From the NCBI GenBank assembly GCA_900491605.1, contig UESW01004373.1, positions 30,555 through 94,554 on the forward strand: a stretch of DNA of 64,000 bases, read 5' to 3'. Shown here one piece after another: positions 1 to 11,800 of this stretch. The number at the start of each line of letters is the position of its first letter. The stretch's first letter is position 1. The translations under genes and the position numbers were made by a program. Below the pieces are notes generated by a model. It was not told where the DNA came from. It searched no databases and was given only the letters and a program-made list of their open reading frames with translations. The stretch is from Calamus simplicifolius. Its lineage: Eukaryota > Streptophyta > Magnoliopsida > Arecales > Arecaceae.

Positions 1-1003
1 ACCAAATGTAAGACTTAATTTACACGATATCAATATTTATTATGATCGATAATTACCTCCAGCCATTATTATGGTCTAATGGTGGTAAGGAATTCGATCT
101 TCCTTGAATCAGCTGCACGGGATCTTGATCTTCCTTTCTTTAGGGATCTCGATCTTCCTCCTTCGATGGATCTTGATTGAGTCCTCTCGATGGATCTTGA
201 TTGAGTCTCTCGATGGATCTATCAATCGAGCCATCGCATTCTGATGGTGTATGCCCTCAGGATGTGCTCTTGATCAGGGACTCAATGCCAATGCCTCCGC
301 TTATTAGGTTTTTCTTTCGATAACCATGTTGAAAACTTTAGGAAGGGTTCCTTATTTATACTCAATTCCCTTCACCGCATGCTCCCATCAAGCAAGCGTT
401 CAACATTAAAGGGGGGGGCTGTTATCACTTCTTAATTAGTGAAATGCTAGTTAATAAAATAAGAACCATTAAAAGGCGACGGGTTATTACATTCGTCGCT
501 TTATTTTTTCGTACAATGCCACACTTTTCTTATGAAACCGTGGCTCCAACGAGGGTGCCTTCGTCACCACCTGTAACTATCCGGGTCCGAATGCACCGAC
601 GATACGTTACAAAAAAAAAAAAAAAAAAAAAAAATGATCTACATCAATTAGATAGTTACAGTCAAAATAAAAATAAAATAAAATAAAATAAAAATATTTA
701 TTTTTTTAATAAATTAAATTATATAACAAACTTTTAATTTTTCGATATGAAACTATTGAAAAGGATATCATAATTTATCTTTTTACAAAGACGATATCCT
801 TGTCATCCGAGGCATGGATAGGCAGGATTTTAGAGATGACCTCCATAGGTTTAAGAGGTGACTCATATTTCTTATGGATGTAGCACTTTACCTTGTGTGA
901 CACTTAGCTCCTACATTTTCGGCTGATGTGTGGCTCTGATACCATATTGTAATAACCATTAGGCAGGCACGATTCTAGAAGTGACCCTCACAGGTTCAAG
1001 AGG
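1..1003. other. AT-rich intergenic DNA with old repeat remnants
   Basis: No gene is supported here. About 165-235 holds two to three direct copies of a roughly 22-bp unit built on CGATGGATCTTGATTGAGTC. A poly-A run lies at about 611-634 and an (AAAAT)n tract at about 670-700. From about 720 to 1003 the sequence resembles 2727-3110: both carry a stretch on AATATGAAACTATT, a 'GCACTTTACCTTGTGTGACACTTA' type block, and GGCTCTGATACCA or GGCTTTGATACCA followed by a TGTAA terminus. That is how an initiator-Met primer site next to an LTR looks on the opposite strand. The older repeat was later split by the solo LTR at 1009-2726. Confidence 0.45.
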
Positions 1004-1008
1004 TGGCT

Positions 1009-2726
1009 TGTTGGCCCAGATGGCAACCCAAGAGGGGGGGGTGAATTGGGTTCTTAAAGATTAAAGACTTTTTGAAATGCTTTAACAACTTAACTCAAGA
1101 TGTGCAAGTGAGAGAAATTAACTTATAAGCAAAGCACAAACAGAAATATAAGAGAGATAGGTGAGAGACAAATGAGCACGGCAAACACAAGGTTTTATAG
1201 TGGTTCGGTGCAATCCACACCTACGTCCACTCCCAAGATTCACTTGGGTCCACACTATAATCTCCCTAGATTACAGCCGAGTTGTTTTACAGGCTCACAA
1301 CTCAAACTTGTTGTTTTTCCGGGATCACAACAAAACCCAGCCGGTTTTACACGGGCTTACCAGCACAAAACCCAACTCGTTGTTTTAACGGGGTCACAAC
1401 GAACCCAAAACGTAAGCTATCCCAAGCTTACAACGAGGTACAATTACCTCCACTGATTCAATCCACTTTGAATCAGTACACAAGAAAATAATTTCGAGTT
1501 TAATACAAACAACTCCTCTAGAGCAGAATAATCAAAATAAGCTTAGGTTTAGAAAAGCCTGATTGAATAAGCTTGAATGCAGGCTTGGCTTCTTTGCTTC
1601 TCTTCTCCAACTCCTTTGAAGTGTGGAATCAGGCCTCAGCACAGATTCTCCTAGCTTTGGGGCTTTTGGATGTTGGTTGAAGCTTTTCTTCTTTTTCCTC
1701 TAGGTTGGAAGATCTTGATTTCCTCTTGGTTGCTTTGGGATCTCCTCTTGAACTTTTTGTAGATTATAGCTCAGGGGCACACGAATCTCTCGCTTTGATT
1801 TCACTCCTTATGAATATCTTTTCTTGACTCAAATGATTTTTCCAATAAAGCTCTGTTTTTCCCTCTTTTTGAAAGATTTTCTTTTCTCTTTTTTCACCAC
1901 TCTATTTCATATCTTGATTTGAAAAGAGCTCCTTTATATATAGATTCTGCAAAAATATATCCGTTAGAAACACAGAAATATAGCCGTTATTTGAAAATCT
2001 TACCGTTGGGGCTGATGTGTCATCGTGAAAAATCGCGCCCAGATTTCGCGGAGTCGACTCGAGCTTTGTGGGAGTCGGCTCGAAGTCGATTACTAAAAAT
2101 AGAAATATTTAAACGTTAGAGGGTCGACTCACGAAAAACCAAAGTGTCGGCTTCCGATAGTCGGGGGTCGACTCGAAGAAAATGGGGAGTCGACTCGAGA
2201 AGTGCTCAAAAACATGGGTTCTGTTGTTTGAGCGGAGTCGGCTCGCACAGAGTCAGGGATCGACTCTTGAAAACCAGGGTCGACTCGAGAAAATCAGAAA
2301 TCTCATTACTTACTGGAGTCGACTCTGAAACTCTAGAGTCGGCTCCGGAACGTATCAAAAATCAAAAATTTTTCTGATTGACTTTGAAATTCGTCCCATA
2401 ATTTTAAATGAAATTTTGACTTGAATACAATAAGTATGACATTAAGCATGAATTCAAGACATGTTTCAAGAAATCATTGATTGAAATATATCGTGTAAAA
2501 ATTCTTTTTGAAATCTTAAATGTAGAGCTTGAAACTTCTTTTCCAAATTGATTCAAAACTCAGTGAATTTAAACATTGAGAGTCCATTGCTTTCACTTAG
2601 AATAAGCTCAAGGTTTTTGATTAATAAACTCATTATTTCCTTTAAAATACTCATGACTTTTGGAAATCATCAAAATCAATAAAGTTGGGGTAATTAAATA
2701 ATTACAATCTCCCAAATTTCTCAACA
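1009..2726 (-). mobile_element. Solo LTR of a SIRE-like Ty1/copia element
   Basis: The segment starts TGTTGGCCCAGATGGC and ends CTCAACA, and is flanked on both sides by TGGCT (1004-1008 and 2727-2731), a perfect 5-bp target-site duplication. No internal region is attached, so this is a solo LTR left by LTR-LTR recombination. Its left end is the reverse complement of the 3' end of the LTR at 60536-61985, so it lies on the - strand. Read on that strand it has a TATA box at about 1930-1941. About ten GAGTCGACTC or GAGTCGGCTC motifs lie between 2045 and 2350. It is 1718 bp, longer than the related LTR (about 1450 bp), so it is probably a different subfamily. Confidence 0.85.
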
Positions 2727-3466
2727 TGGCTCTCATACCTTATGGATATAGCACTTTGCCTTGTGTGACACTTAATCACTTAGCTCTTGCACTTCCGACT
2801 GATCCATGGCTTTGATACCATATTGTAACGATTTGAGCCTCGGACTTGCAGCACCCACGAATCTGTTTCGTTATAAGAAAGCAAAACAGACAAGATCTAC
2901 ACCAACTTGAACCATCACAGCTTAAAAGGGATCCAATTAGTACTTGTCTATCTTTCCTAACCAGTTATAAACCATACAATCAACTCCTAATTTTTTAATA
3001 TGAAACTATTAGGAAAGGCATTACAATCTATCTTTTATAAAGGTGACGACTTCTAATTTTTCAATATGAAACTATGGGAGGGGCATCACACTTCCCAACG
3101 CTGCTTGATGTTCAAGCCACCAGCATGGACCCACGCCTACGTGTTTCGGATCCAAGTTTAGCTCAGAACAGAATACTGAAGTAGCCACTTCCATGTGTGA
3201 GATGTTAAACTGGCAGTAAGCTGCCCAACTTGAGGTGTACCCTAGCTGCAGTTTTGCTACCCTTCTTCATTATATTTAGGAGCATGCAAAAAAAAATCAA
3301 CTAAACCATAAAATCAATCTGAGTCGTGATTTTAATTTGGTTTGAAACCATTTCTTCCCGTCCCTCGTTTGGTCCAGTTGAAAATTTTCTAAAACCTAAA
3401 ACTTTTGAAAAATCAATAAGAATCAAATTGAACTGTATGTATATTATATATAATTATACAATTTAA
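2727..3466. other. Remnant of an older LTR element and intergenic DNA
   Basis: This continues the repeat broken by the solo LTR: 2727-2840 matches about 845-955. It includes GGCTTTGATACCA followed by TGTAACGA at about 2807-2830, which looks like an initiator-Met primer site beside an LTR end seen on the opposite strand. The piece at about 2975-3075 contains two copies of a block based on AATATGAAACTAT. No coding potential is visible. Confidence 0.4.
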
Positions 3467-3743
3467 TGTTGGATAATGGGCTAAAATACACCTAAATACC
3501 CTAATGGGCCTTGAAAGTTCATCACCGCCCTTTAGTGTATGAATGAGAAATTACGGGAACATTTAGTCTCATATTGGAAAGAACAAGAAAGGAAGGTTCA
3601 CTTATATGGAAACCACTTACTTGAAGCTTAAGTTTCTTAGGCTCACCATAAGTGGAGAGCTTGAGGGTGATGCGTAGCATCATCCACGCGCACGCGCATG
3701 TGCGAAGGACGCAATGGGCGCTTTGTAGTGCGCTTTAAATTTT

Positions 3744-4115
3744 TCTAGATCATGATGATCCGACGGTGAAGACTGATCGGATCAAGATAAGGGGCTGAGA
3801 TCAATTGATCATTGATCGATCGGATGAAGGGTCGAGATGTGGTGATCAAATCATGATCGCGATTGCGATCCAACGGCTGACACCCATCGGTTGACCAGTC
3901 AACAGGACGGTTGGTGATAAGGCATCCGTTCTAGATCATGATGATCCGACGATGGAGACTGATCGGATCAAGATAAGGAGCTGAGATCAATTGATCATTG
4001 ATCGATCGGATGAAGGGTCGAGATGTGATGATCAAATCATGATCGCGATCGCGATCCAACGGCTGACACCGTTCGGTTGATCAGTCAACAGGACGGTTGG
4101 TGATAAGGCATCCGT
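3744..4115 (+). repeat. 186-bp tandem duplication inside the second solo LTR
   Basis: Two adjacent units start with TCTAGATCATGATGATCC at 3744 and 3930. They differ at only a few bases. Each contains many GATC words and ends with a GGTTGGTGATAAGGCATCCGT stretch. The unit lies upstream of the LTR TATA box, in the part equivalent to U3. This 186-nt period explains part of the open frame on the - strand at 4032-4232, which I do not regard as a gene. Confidence 0.8.
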
Positions 4116-4456
4116 CCGATCGTTGGTTGGTGATAAGGCACCTGTTCGATCGTCGGTTAGAGATAAGTCAACGATCCGATCGTGAAAAGGCATATCAAAG
4201 ACATGCAACCGCCTATCTGATAATGTGATCATCAGATCACGATGATGAAAAGGCTTATCAGGATAAGGATAGGCTTATCTAATCGGCTGATCTTTAGATC
4301 ACAGCCATGAAAAGGCTTATCCGATCGCCTGATTTGAAGATCACGATGTCTAAAGGGCATATCAAGGGTGATAAGCCCTTAACCCTCACATCCTTTGATT
4401 TTAGAATTTAAATTAAATTAAATTCGTAGGGTTGCTTCCATAGGGTACCTAAAACC

Positions 4457-4465
4457 TATAAATAG
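4457..4465 (+). promoter_or_regulatory. TATA box of the second solo LTR
   Basis: TATAAATAG matches the plant TATA consensus and lies in the region where the U3/R boundary of a 1.3-kb LTR would be expected. Whether it is active cannot be judged. Confidence 0.5.
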
Positions 4466-4804
4466 GACCCTAGACTTAAGCATTTCATTCATCCCAAGCC
4501 ATTAAGAATTGAGTTCAATCTGAATCAATTCTAGTCTTTCCTCTCTTAGGCATTTGCATACTTTTCTAAGGGTAGTATAGCAATAGTGCATTGAAAAGAG
4601 AGTAGCATTCTTGGTTCGATATTTTTGATAAATTGAGTGCTGCTTTCATCAAAAGGAGACGGTTGTATACTGGGAGATAATCGTTATACTGACCGTAAGC
4701 ACCATTGCGGGACGAAATTATCTTAAAGACATAGAGTGAAACTCTAAGCCTCAGTCTAATTCATTAGGTAGCCATCATCTGCCAACATACACCCACCAAC
4801 ATTT

Positions 4805-4960
4805 AATTCAACTAACTAAGCCTTTTTCCCAACTACATGAGGCTAGCTACATGAATTTACTTTCTTCACTCTGCTCATGCGTCTACGTCCTAACTTTTCG
4901 CATTGTTTAATTTAGTATATTCATATTAAAAAGATTTGACGAAGTTTTACACTGACTATT
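4805..4960 (-). mobile_element. RTE-type LINE 3' tail fragment
   Basis: The words AACTAAGCC, TCCCAACTACATGAGG, GGCTAGCTACATGAAT and TTCACTCTGCTCATG follow in the same order as at the end of the longer RTE fragment at 59430-60130 (CATCTAAGCC ... TATGGGATCTGCTATATGAATC ... CCTCCACTTTACTC). I read this as a short 5'-truncated LINE tail on the - strand. The solo LTR inserted at its edge. Confidence 0.5.
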
Positions 4961-7119
4961 CTCCTTTATTGAGGCTTGGGATCGATCTTGCCGAAGTTTA
5001 TTTATACTACAGTTATGCTTCAGTGAATAAGAAGGTTGAGAGCTGTATTCTTTCTTAGCTGTTATTTGGTCATACAAGGTTTGTTATAAAATCTGATAAT
5101 CTAAATCGAAATCAAATTAACTTTGTTGATTCGATGCAGTTTGAATTATTAAAACAAATAGTTTGATTTCGATTTTGGCTTTAAAAGATCAACTCGAACC
5201 AGATTGATTCTAAAAGTATCATCTCTAATTCTATCAAGTCGTGCCTAACCTAGTTTCACTCACCGGCATTTTCTCTGAGAATAAAGGGAATAACCATGGC
5301 TCAAGCCTTATCCATCGCAGCATATGCTACTTGGAAATTTGATTTGATTTGATTTTTTTAAATAACTTAATTATCACCATCACCTTCTCAAATGCTAGCA
5401 TGATTGCTTACTAAAATTTGAATCGTTCAGAATCTTTTGAACTCCATCTTGTCCAGTTGTGGTCAGTGGTGTCTGCAGCCTTCTTTGGCATGGCCAGGCT
5501 CGTTTGGATATCACTAATTATCTGACATCTCTGCTCCAAGCCATCCTCGAGGGAGGAGGCACGGGTTTGAATTAAATTCCATGGGGGGGCCACCACAGAA
5601 TAAGAAAAGAAATAAAGAATTCCGAGATCACATGCTCTTTATATGATATATAGCTGCAGCTGGGGAACCTATAGTCCCCACTTCCAGCCAAACAGCTTAT
5701 TTGCTTGGTTCTGAGGTCCCCAAAAGCATTTGCTGGAGGATGAAGCTTTCAGTGGTGCCAACCACTGATTCCATTCCATTCCATTCCTTCACACCCATAT
5801 ATCTCCACTGCATAGCTTGTGGATACCAAGAGAGAGGCCGAGTGCATGTTCCTTCTCTTTGTCCCCACCACACCCTTCTATAGTTTCCACCATTAATAAA
5901 ATTGGATGGCTCATCTTTATTCTTGATAAGGTGAGCCTCCTCATGTGAAGCCAGAGGCTATCAGCATGAAGCCAAGAGTGATGAGGACATCTCTCCCTCC
6001 AAAAACTTCGCTCAGAATCTTTCTTCAAGTCCCCACTTGAAATGAGATATCATTGATGTACATATTTTTCTTCAAATGTCTGTCAGATAAATGGCTTTGA
6101 GTGAGTTATTTCCAATGTCAACATAAGTTTCATGTAATCTTTTATCACTAGTTTTTTGAGCATTTACGAGTTGACCATGAAGCCGAAATGCCATCACAAG
6201 CAATGCAAGGGACACTCTTGCAGTGCAACTTGTTTTATTTATTTGGCATATTATTAGTCAACAGAGATTTTCTGGACTGCTTTCAATGATGTGAAGACTG
6301 AATACATTATTAAAAAAAGTCTTGGTTTTCTAGCCCTCATATTTATTCACCATAAATTGTCTGTGCTGACAATGGTTTGAATGCGTTGGGTGTCTAGAAT
6401 TATTAAAAAAAATTTCTAATGATTGATAATTATTAATAAAGGATTGTTTTTTTTTGCATTATATTATGATTGTTGAAATTAGAATTGTGATCTTTCGATC
6501 AACTTCTCAAAAAAAAAAAAAAAACTTTTGCATTTTTTTATGACTTTTGAAATTGGGATGATCATATTTTGTGAATTTTTTAAAGTAATTAAATGTGAAT
6601 ATTTGCATCATGAAAGAGAGATACAAATGGTTTGGATGGTCTTTAATCATTTTTTTAAAGCGACATATACCCTTCTATCAATTCCTTACGCAAGGTACAT
6701 CATCATGTTAATTTTTTTAAAAAATTAAGATTAAGATCCATCCCATGGAGCAAGAGAGAGTCAGCAACTTGAAAAAGAAAACGTGTGAAAGGAGAAAGAG
6801 TTAAAGTGAAAGAGTTGCGTATAGAAGTTTTAATGGCAGAGGGCAAGGATAATAAAGGAAAACATCTTTCTTGATCAAGGGCCACTTCAAGCTCCTTGAA
6901 TTATAGAAGAGGACAAAAGAAAAATGGGACATGAAAACTAGGAGATGAATTATATTTTTTAAGTTATAGATATACTGCCTTTACATCTTATAATGATGTT
7001 TTAATTTTTGGCACAATTTTCTTGTTAATATTAAAATATCTGGGCAATATCCATGCCTAAACCCATTTGCCCATCAAAGCCACTGGTCTTAATGCGTCTT
7101 CAAAATTTTGCATTGCCAG
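4961..7119. other. Intergenic DNA, nothing coding recognised
   Basis: No gene is supported. A (CCATT)n stretch lies at about 5771-5787. The part 5640-6040 is less AT-rich than its surroundings and reads like single-copy DNA, but its short open frames on both strands match nothing I recognise and show no splice pattern. 6400-7000 is AT-rich with homopolymer runs. Confidence 0.4.
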
Positions 7120-7333
7120 CTTCCACAATTGCTTATAATCTTCTATAAATCTGTCATCAAGAATAATTTTAGTTGTTCTAGAACTTCCTAGGGAATAAGT
7201 TCAGAGAATAATCATGGTTAAACATGAATTATCCTTTCTGGTTAAACTTTTTCAGATCTAGCCCTCTCTGCATTTGGGAATAAGAAGGAATATCAGGGGA
7301 TATCCTTCCTTATCCCATATTAAACACTGTATA
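7120..7333 (+). mobile_element. Degenerate Tourist-like MITE copy
   Basis: This stretch follows the right-hand two thirds of the MITE at 26154-26454 in the same order. Shared words include CTAGGGAATAAGTTCAG, GGTTAAACATG, GGTTAAACTTTTTCA and GGGATATCC, and it ends TATTAAACACTGTA. The left end is too diverged or truncated to define, and no target duplication is clear. It lies about 1.5 kb upstream of the nucleotide-sugar transporter gene. Confidence 0.6.
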
Positions 7334-7561
7334 GTAGGTTTCATCTTAAGATTTATTATTTGTGTGCAAATACAATATTTAGCAATGAGCATTTGTGGAT
7401 GCTCTACAAAGCAAAATCATAAATCCTATCCCTATGGAATGAAAACATATTCTTTAATAAAGAGATGCCCACCTATTTTGCAAAGCATTATATCTCTTCT
7501 CTCTTTATTTTAATTTTTTTATATTTTTATCTTTTTTTCACCTTTTCTTCCTTATGCTTTC

Positions 7562-7700
7562 TGTATATACATTTTTTTTTTTTTTTTTTTTTGCCTTCTT
7601 TCCTTTCTCTTTTTCTTTTTCTTCTTACTTTTTCTTTTTCTTTTTCTTTTTTTCTTTTTTCTTTCATTTCTTTTCGTTCTAAAAACTTACCATATCTCTA
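7562..7700. repeat. Poly-pyrimidine tract
   Basis: A T-rich tract with (CTTTTT)n-like runs follows a poly-T stretch at about 7571-7592. It explains the apparent 83-residue Phe/Leu/Ser-rich open frame here, which is low-complexity DNA and not a gene. Confidence 0.7.
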
Positions 7701-7792
7701 TCTCATTTTGTCATAAAAATGATTCAGATGCCTCCTATTCTATCTAAAGCAATAATCTAATTTGATTATTTATTTTAATTATAATTTTAGAC

Positions 7793-7796
<4 letters not shown>

Positions 7797-7877
<81 letters not shown>
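7797..7877. repeat. (AT)n microsatellite, about 80 bp
   Basis: An uninterrupted AT dinucleotide run of about 40 units. It produces a poly Tyr-Ile frame on the - strand that is not a gene. It would be a strong candidate for length polymorphism. Confidence 0.95.
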
Positions 7878-7879
<2 letters not shown>

Positions 7880-8499
7880 TCACATTTAATGTTGTTAATT
7901 ATAAATTTAAATGATATTAATTTTTTAAAAAACATCAAGGCCTCCTAGGCTCCGTCATGGCTTTGTCCTTTGGCCCACACCAGCCCCACCTCAACATCTC
8001 TGATTACTTGATTTTCTGTCGTTTAATAAATTGAATCATATATTTCGATGCGCCATCACTGTCCTTTGATCAACCTTCATGGGCGGTAACGACGAACCAA
8101 CTGCATGTTTGCTGTTTGTAGAGACACATCAACCTCACGTCGTTCTCCCCCAGGGCGTAACCCGGCTCGCCGTCAAAATTAAAAAAAAAAAAAAAAAGAA
8201 AGAAAGGGTTTAAAAGTTCTAACGAGATTAAAAAATAATTAATGAATACAAAGCGCTTCGGATTCTTAAAATCGTCAGCATTCCGCCGGCTCCTTCTCAT
8301 GGCCGACTCGTTTCGATCCCTCCGCCGTCTCCGCCCTTGGCCTCTTTCTCCCGATTCCACCTCATCTCCTTTATTACTCCTCCTTTACCATTCCTCCACC
8401 AACCTTTTCCCCACCTATTCTGCCCTTATCCTCTCTCCCTTAACCCCTTTATCCCAGTCTTTGATTTCGCGAGGATAGCCGAATGGAGAGCGAGGATAT

Positions 8500-8814
8500 C
8501 AGAAGGGATAAAGGAAGCAACAGTAATAATTAAGAAGGAGACAAAGGAGGAGGAGGAGGAGCGGGAGGAGGGGGAGGAAGAGTAATTATAAATTCGATAA
8601 GCGGCTTTATTTTTCCATCCCCTCCTCTCTTGCGGACATCTGTTGCTGATCCGTTGTCACCGACTGACTCCTTTCTTCTCTCTTCTCTCACTTCTCCTCC
8701 TCCTACTCCTCCTCCTTCTCTCGTCCTCTCCTTTCTGACGCCCGGCACCATCGCCATTTCTCTCCTGGCGGCCACTCGGTAGAGGAGGGAGCAAAGAGAG
8801 AGAGAGAGAGAGAG
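8500..8814 (+). promoter_or_regulatory. Proximal promoter and 5' UTR of the transporter gene
   Basis: The 300 bases before the start codon change from AT-rich to a (GGA)n-rich purine tract (about 8548-8582) and then a CT-rich stretch (about 8625-8760). They end with (AG)n at about 8797-8814 directly before the ATG. Such CT/GA-rich leaders are common in plant housekeeping genes. I see no clear TATA box at the usual distance, so the transcription start is not placed. Confidence 0.4.
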
Positions 8815-11800
8815 ATGGAGGGGAAGAAGTCGGCGGTTTCAGATGCGGGGGCGTGGGCCATGAACGTCGTGAGCTCCGTGGGCATCATCATGGCCAACAA
8901 GCAGCTCATGTCTCCCGCGGGCTACGCCTTCTCCTTCGGTCAGTGACCGATAACCACCACCACTCGCATTTCCCATCGCAATCGCCATAGATCCGTCCTT
9001 CCGATCTTTTCTTTCCTTTTTCCAATCAATTTTTCCGCGAGATTGACTCGTAATCAGTCGATCTCTTCTGATCAATGTCATAGGTACCCGCCGATTTGAT
9101 TATATTCGCCCATGGAAAGGAATTCCGATCCGTTCCTAGCTCTGAACTCTCTCTCTCTGCCGGACTTTTTTTTTTTTTTTTTCCCCTACCATTTAATATG
9201 GTTTGATTGAACGGATGCCCGTGCCATTTATCCTCTGTGAACTAATTTTTCTTCTCGTTTTCTTTCGGTTTTCAGCGACCACGTTGACTGGGTTCCATTT
9301 CGCCGTAACGGCATTTGTGGGCTTCGTGTCAAATGCCACTGGGTTTTCTTCTTCAAAGGATGTTCCTCTGTGGGAGCTTCTCTGGTTTTCGATTGTGGCC
9401 AACGCATCCATCACTGGGATGAACTTGAGTCTCATGCTCAACTCTGTCGGCTTTTATCAGGTGCCTATAGAGTCCCATCTTCTCCATTATGATAAAATTA
9501 CGTAAATCAAGGTGTCGAGAATGAGCGATGTTTCTCTTGTTGTGATGTAGATCGCTAAGTTGAGCATGATTCCGGTCGTCTGCGTGATGGAATGGATCCT
9601 TCATAGCAAACATTATTCTAAAGAAGTGAAGATGGCGGTGGTGGTGGTGGTTGTCGGTGTTGGTGTCTGCACGGTGACAGATGTAAAGGTTAATGTCAAG
9701 GGGTTTTTGTGTGCTTGCATAGCAGTATTGGCAACATCCTTGCAACAAATTGTGAGTAGTTTCTTATTGCTTCTAATTTCACATTGGGTGATCTATAATT
9801 TTGAGCCTTCCCCGTTCTCTTGTTTGCTGCTTCTAACTATTTTAGATGTTTAGGAATCAGAAGAATTAAAAGGGGCAAATATATTTTTTTTATTCGTGCA
9901 AAACAGATGCTTCTAATTGCTTTCTCGCTCGTTTTGGTTGCCCTGTGGGTGCTAAATAGAAATGTGCCTTCTCTCTATCCCATGCGAACTCTTCATCCCA
10001 TGTGAATTGAATATGTCATAGTTTAGAGCCTGACTTACATGTCCCATATATCCTTATGATACTTTGTTGATGATTGAAATCATTCATTCAAAAAGGAGGC
10101 TGGTTAGAGCAGATGTGAACTGTTACACAGCTGATCTAATATGCATTTCAAAGATTGAATATGCAAATTCCTTTTTGGTGGATTATATGCAGGAGAGCTT
10201 GGAGGTGCTGGAAGGCTCTTTTAATAGAAGTCCAGCAAAATGGACTATCTTTGATGATTACCTTGTCTCTCGTGAATGCCTTCATTTTTACCAAGTTGGT
10301 TGCAATAGGAGGAAGTGACATGCAAACTCAATTTTGAGATTCTCATGATAATATGGAATAGGGTTTATTGTTGTAAATTTTGAAAGACTTGGGTTCTTGT
10401 AATTGTGGTGTAGATTGGTTTACTAAGTATCTATTGAGCCAACTTTCTGCAATTTCTTTAAGAACAAAGGATTTTTTCCCCCAAAAAATTACAATACTAG
10501 TGAGATGTGGTTTACGGAGAAATTGTATCCAAGGGGCCATACCATGCCATTATGGGACTGGTAGTAGAGCAAGCATGTTAAGTGATATCAATGGTGAACT
10601 TGGAGAAGAGATTGATCTTTCAGGGTTGATATTTCTTCTGGGGGGTGGGGCATTGGTCTCTTTTGTATGGTCCTTGGTTTTACCCAATCATTGATTTTGT
10701 ACCTTCATATCATCTTATTTTGTATCATAATTGATGATTGTAATTCATCAAGTTGAAGTGGTTTACCATAAGTTGGTCCGCATTTGGCCTGGTCTTAGAG
10801 TTGTAGATCAAAGGAGGCTAATTGTATGGGCTGTGAAGTCTGAGAGAGATAAGCTTTGTTGCTAGGAAAGTCTCTTTTTGTTTGATAGGAAGTCATAGCT
10901 CATAACATCCTTGCTTTGAAATAATCATGAACAAGTATGCTAATGGAGAAATTCTTGTATACCTATTTTGACATAGTGGTGTTTTTTGTTTTAAAGCGAG
11001 AATATGGAAATCAACTTTTGAAATTAAGGTTATTGACATGAGTCATGGTTCAGAATGCATCATTATAGTGCTTACCAAATTTTGTTTATCAGGAACAAAG
11101 TTGCTAGTGTTGCATAGTACGTTCCCTGGTAGGTTGTGGTGTGGATTACTGTACTTGGTGAGGACTACAGTGACTGACTCACCATTCTGTTTTGTTGCCT
11201 CGGGTTATTAGTTTGTCAAGAATTCAAAAGAAGATCAGAAGATGCTTTTCTTTTTTGGCTTATTCTACCAAGTCCAGGGAAGATTTATTGTTTGATACAA
11301 GGTAGGCTATGAAATTTTATTGTCATTTAAACTGTTTCAGATCTAATGGTGAAGTTAACACCTGGATGTGATGATCTTTCTCTTCATTTCTTCAAAAATC
11401 TTGTTGTTATTCACAAAATAGATGGAAGAAATTATCCTGAGTTTGGACTAGGCCATGCACAAGCTCTGGTCATTAAATATGAGTTGGGTTTGTGCTATTC
11501 ATGAATGTTCTGTTTAAGAGAATGGTAAGAGCTTGAGGTCTTGGAGGGTTCCTATATCATTCAAGCTTGAACAAACTGAAGCTAAGCTGTTCAGCTCACT
11601 CAATTTACAGCCCATGTGAGGGAACATAATGTCTTCAGGTTTGTGAATTTGGGAATGATTTGTCCATTCAATCCTTAGGCACAGCATGGTTTATTTTCCT
11701 CGACAACAAGTTACATGCTAATTTTCAGTTTGATTTCTTGCTTTTTTTATGGTATTCCCACTAGTTGAAATAAGCCTATTAGTATGAAGATGATGTTATG

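Larger units (their letters stand above)
3467..4801 (+). mobile_element. Second solo LTR, family unassigned
   Basis: The segment begins TGTTGGATAATGGGC and ends CCCACCAACA. It is flanked by TTTAA at 3462-3466 and 4802-4806, a perfect 5-bp target-site duplication. A strong TATA box (TATAAATAG, 4457-4465) places the promoter on the + strand, about 340 bp from the 3' end, as expected for an LTR. An internal 186-bp unit occurs twice in tandem (from 3744 and from 3930), followed by shorter degenerate copies with GATCCGATCG-type words to about 4380. No internal coding region is attached. The TGTTG...CAACA ends suit a copia-type element, but I cannot name the family. Confidence 0.8.

Noticed and set aside
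1172..1491. Three overlapping frames of 62-94 codons
   Set aside because: They lie inside the solo LTR and reflect its internal short repeats.
4032..4232. 66-codon - strand frame with TDDRT repeats
   Set aside because: Produced by the duplicated GATC-rich unit of the second solo LTR.
3290..5215. Weak inverted similarity between about 3290-3420 and 5090-5215
   Set aside because: Both are AT-rich with TTTGA/TCAAA words. No defined ends or duplication, so a transposon call is not supported.
5640..6040. Possible microRNA or long non-coding RNA locus
   Set aside because: The region is less AT-rich, but no mature miRNA sequence I know and no clear long stem is visible.
7465..7938. Frames rich in Phe/Leu/Ser and Tyr/Ile
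   Set aside because: Translation of poly-pyrimidine and (AT)n tracts.
8070..8775. Several frames of 78-96 codons before the transporter ATG
   Set aside because: Low-complexity Arg/Glu or Ser/Pro/Leu translations of purine- or pyrimidine-rich leader DNA. No conserved domain.
9820..10005. Hydrophobic frame in intron 3
   Set aside because: Resembles a membrane segment by chance. The transporter frame is complete without it, and the exon 3 donor and exon 4 acceptor are strong.
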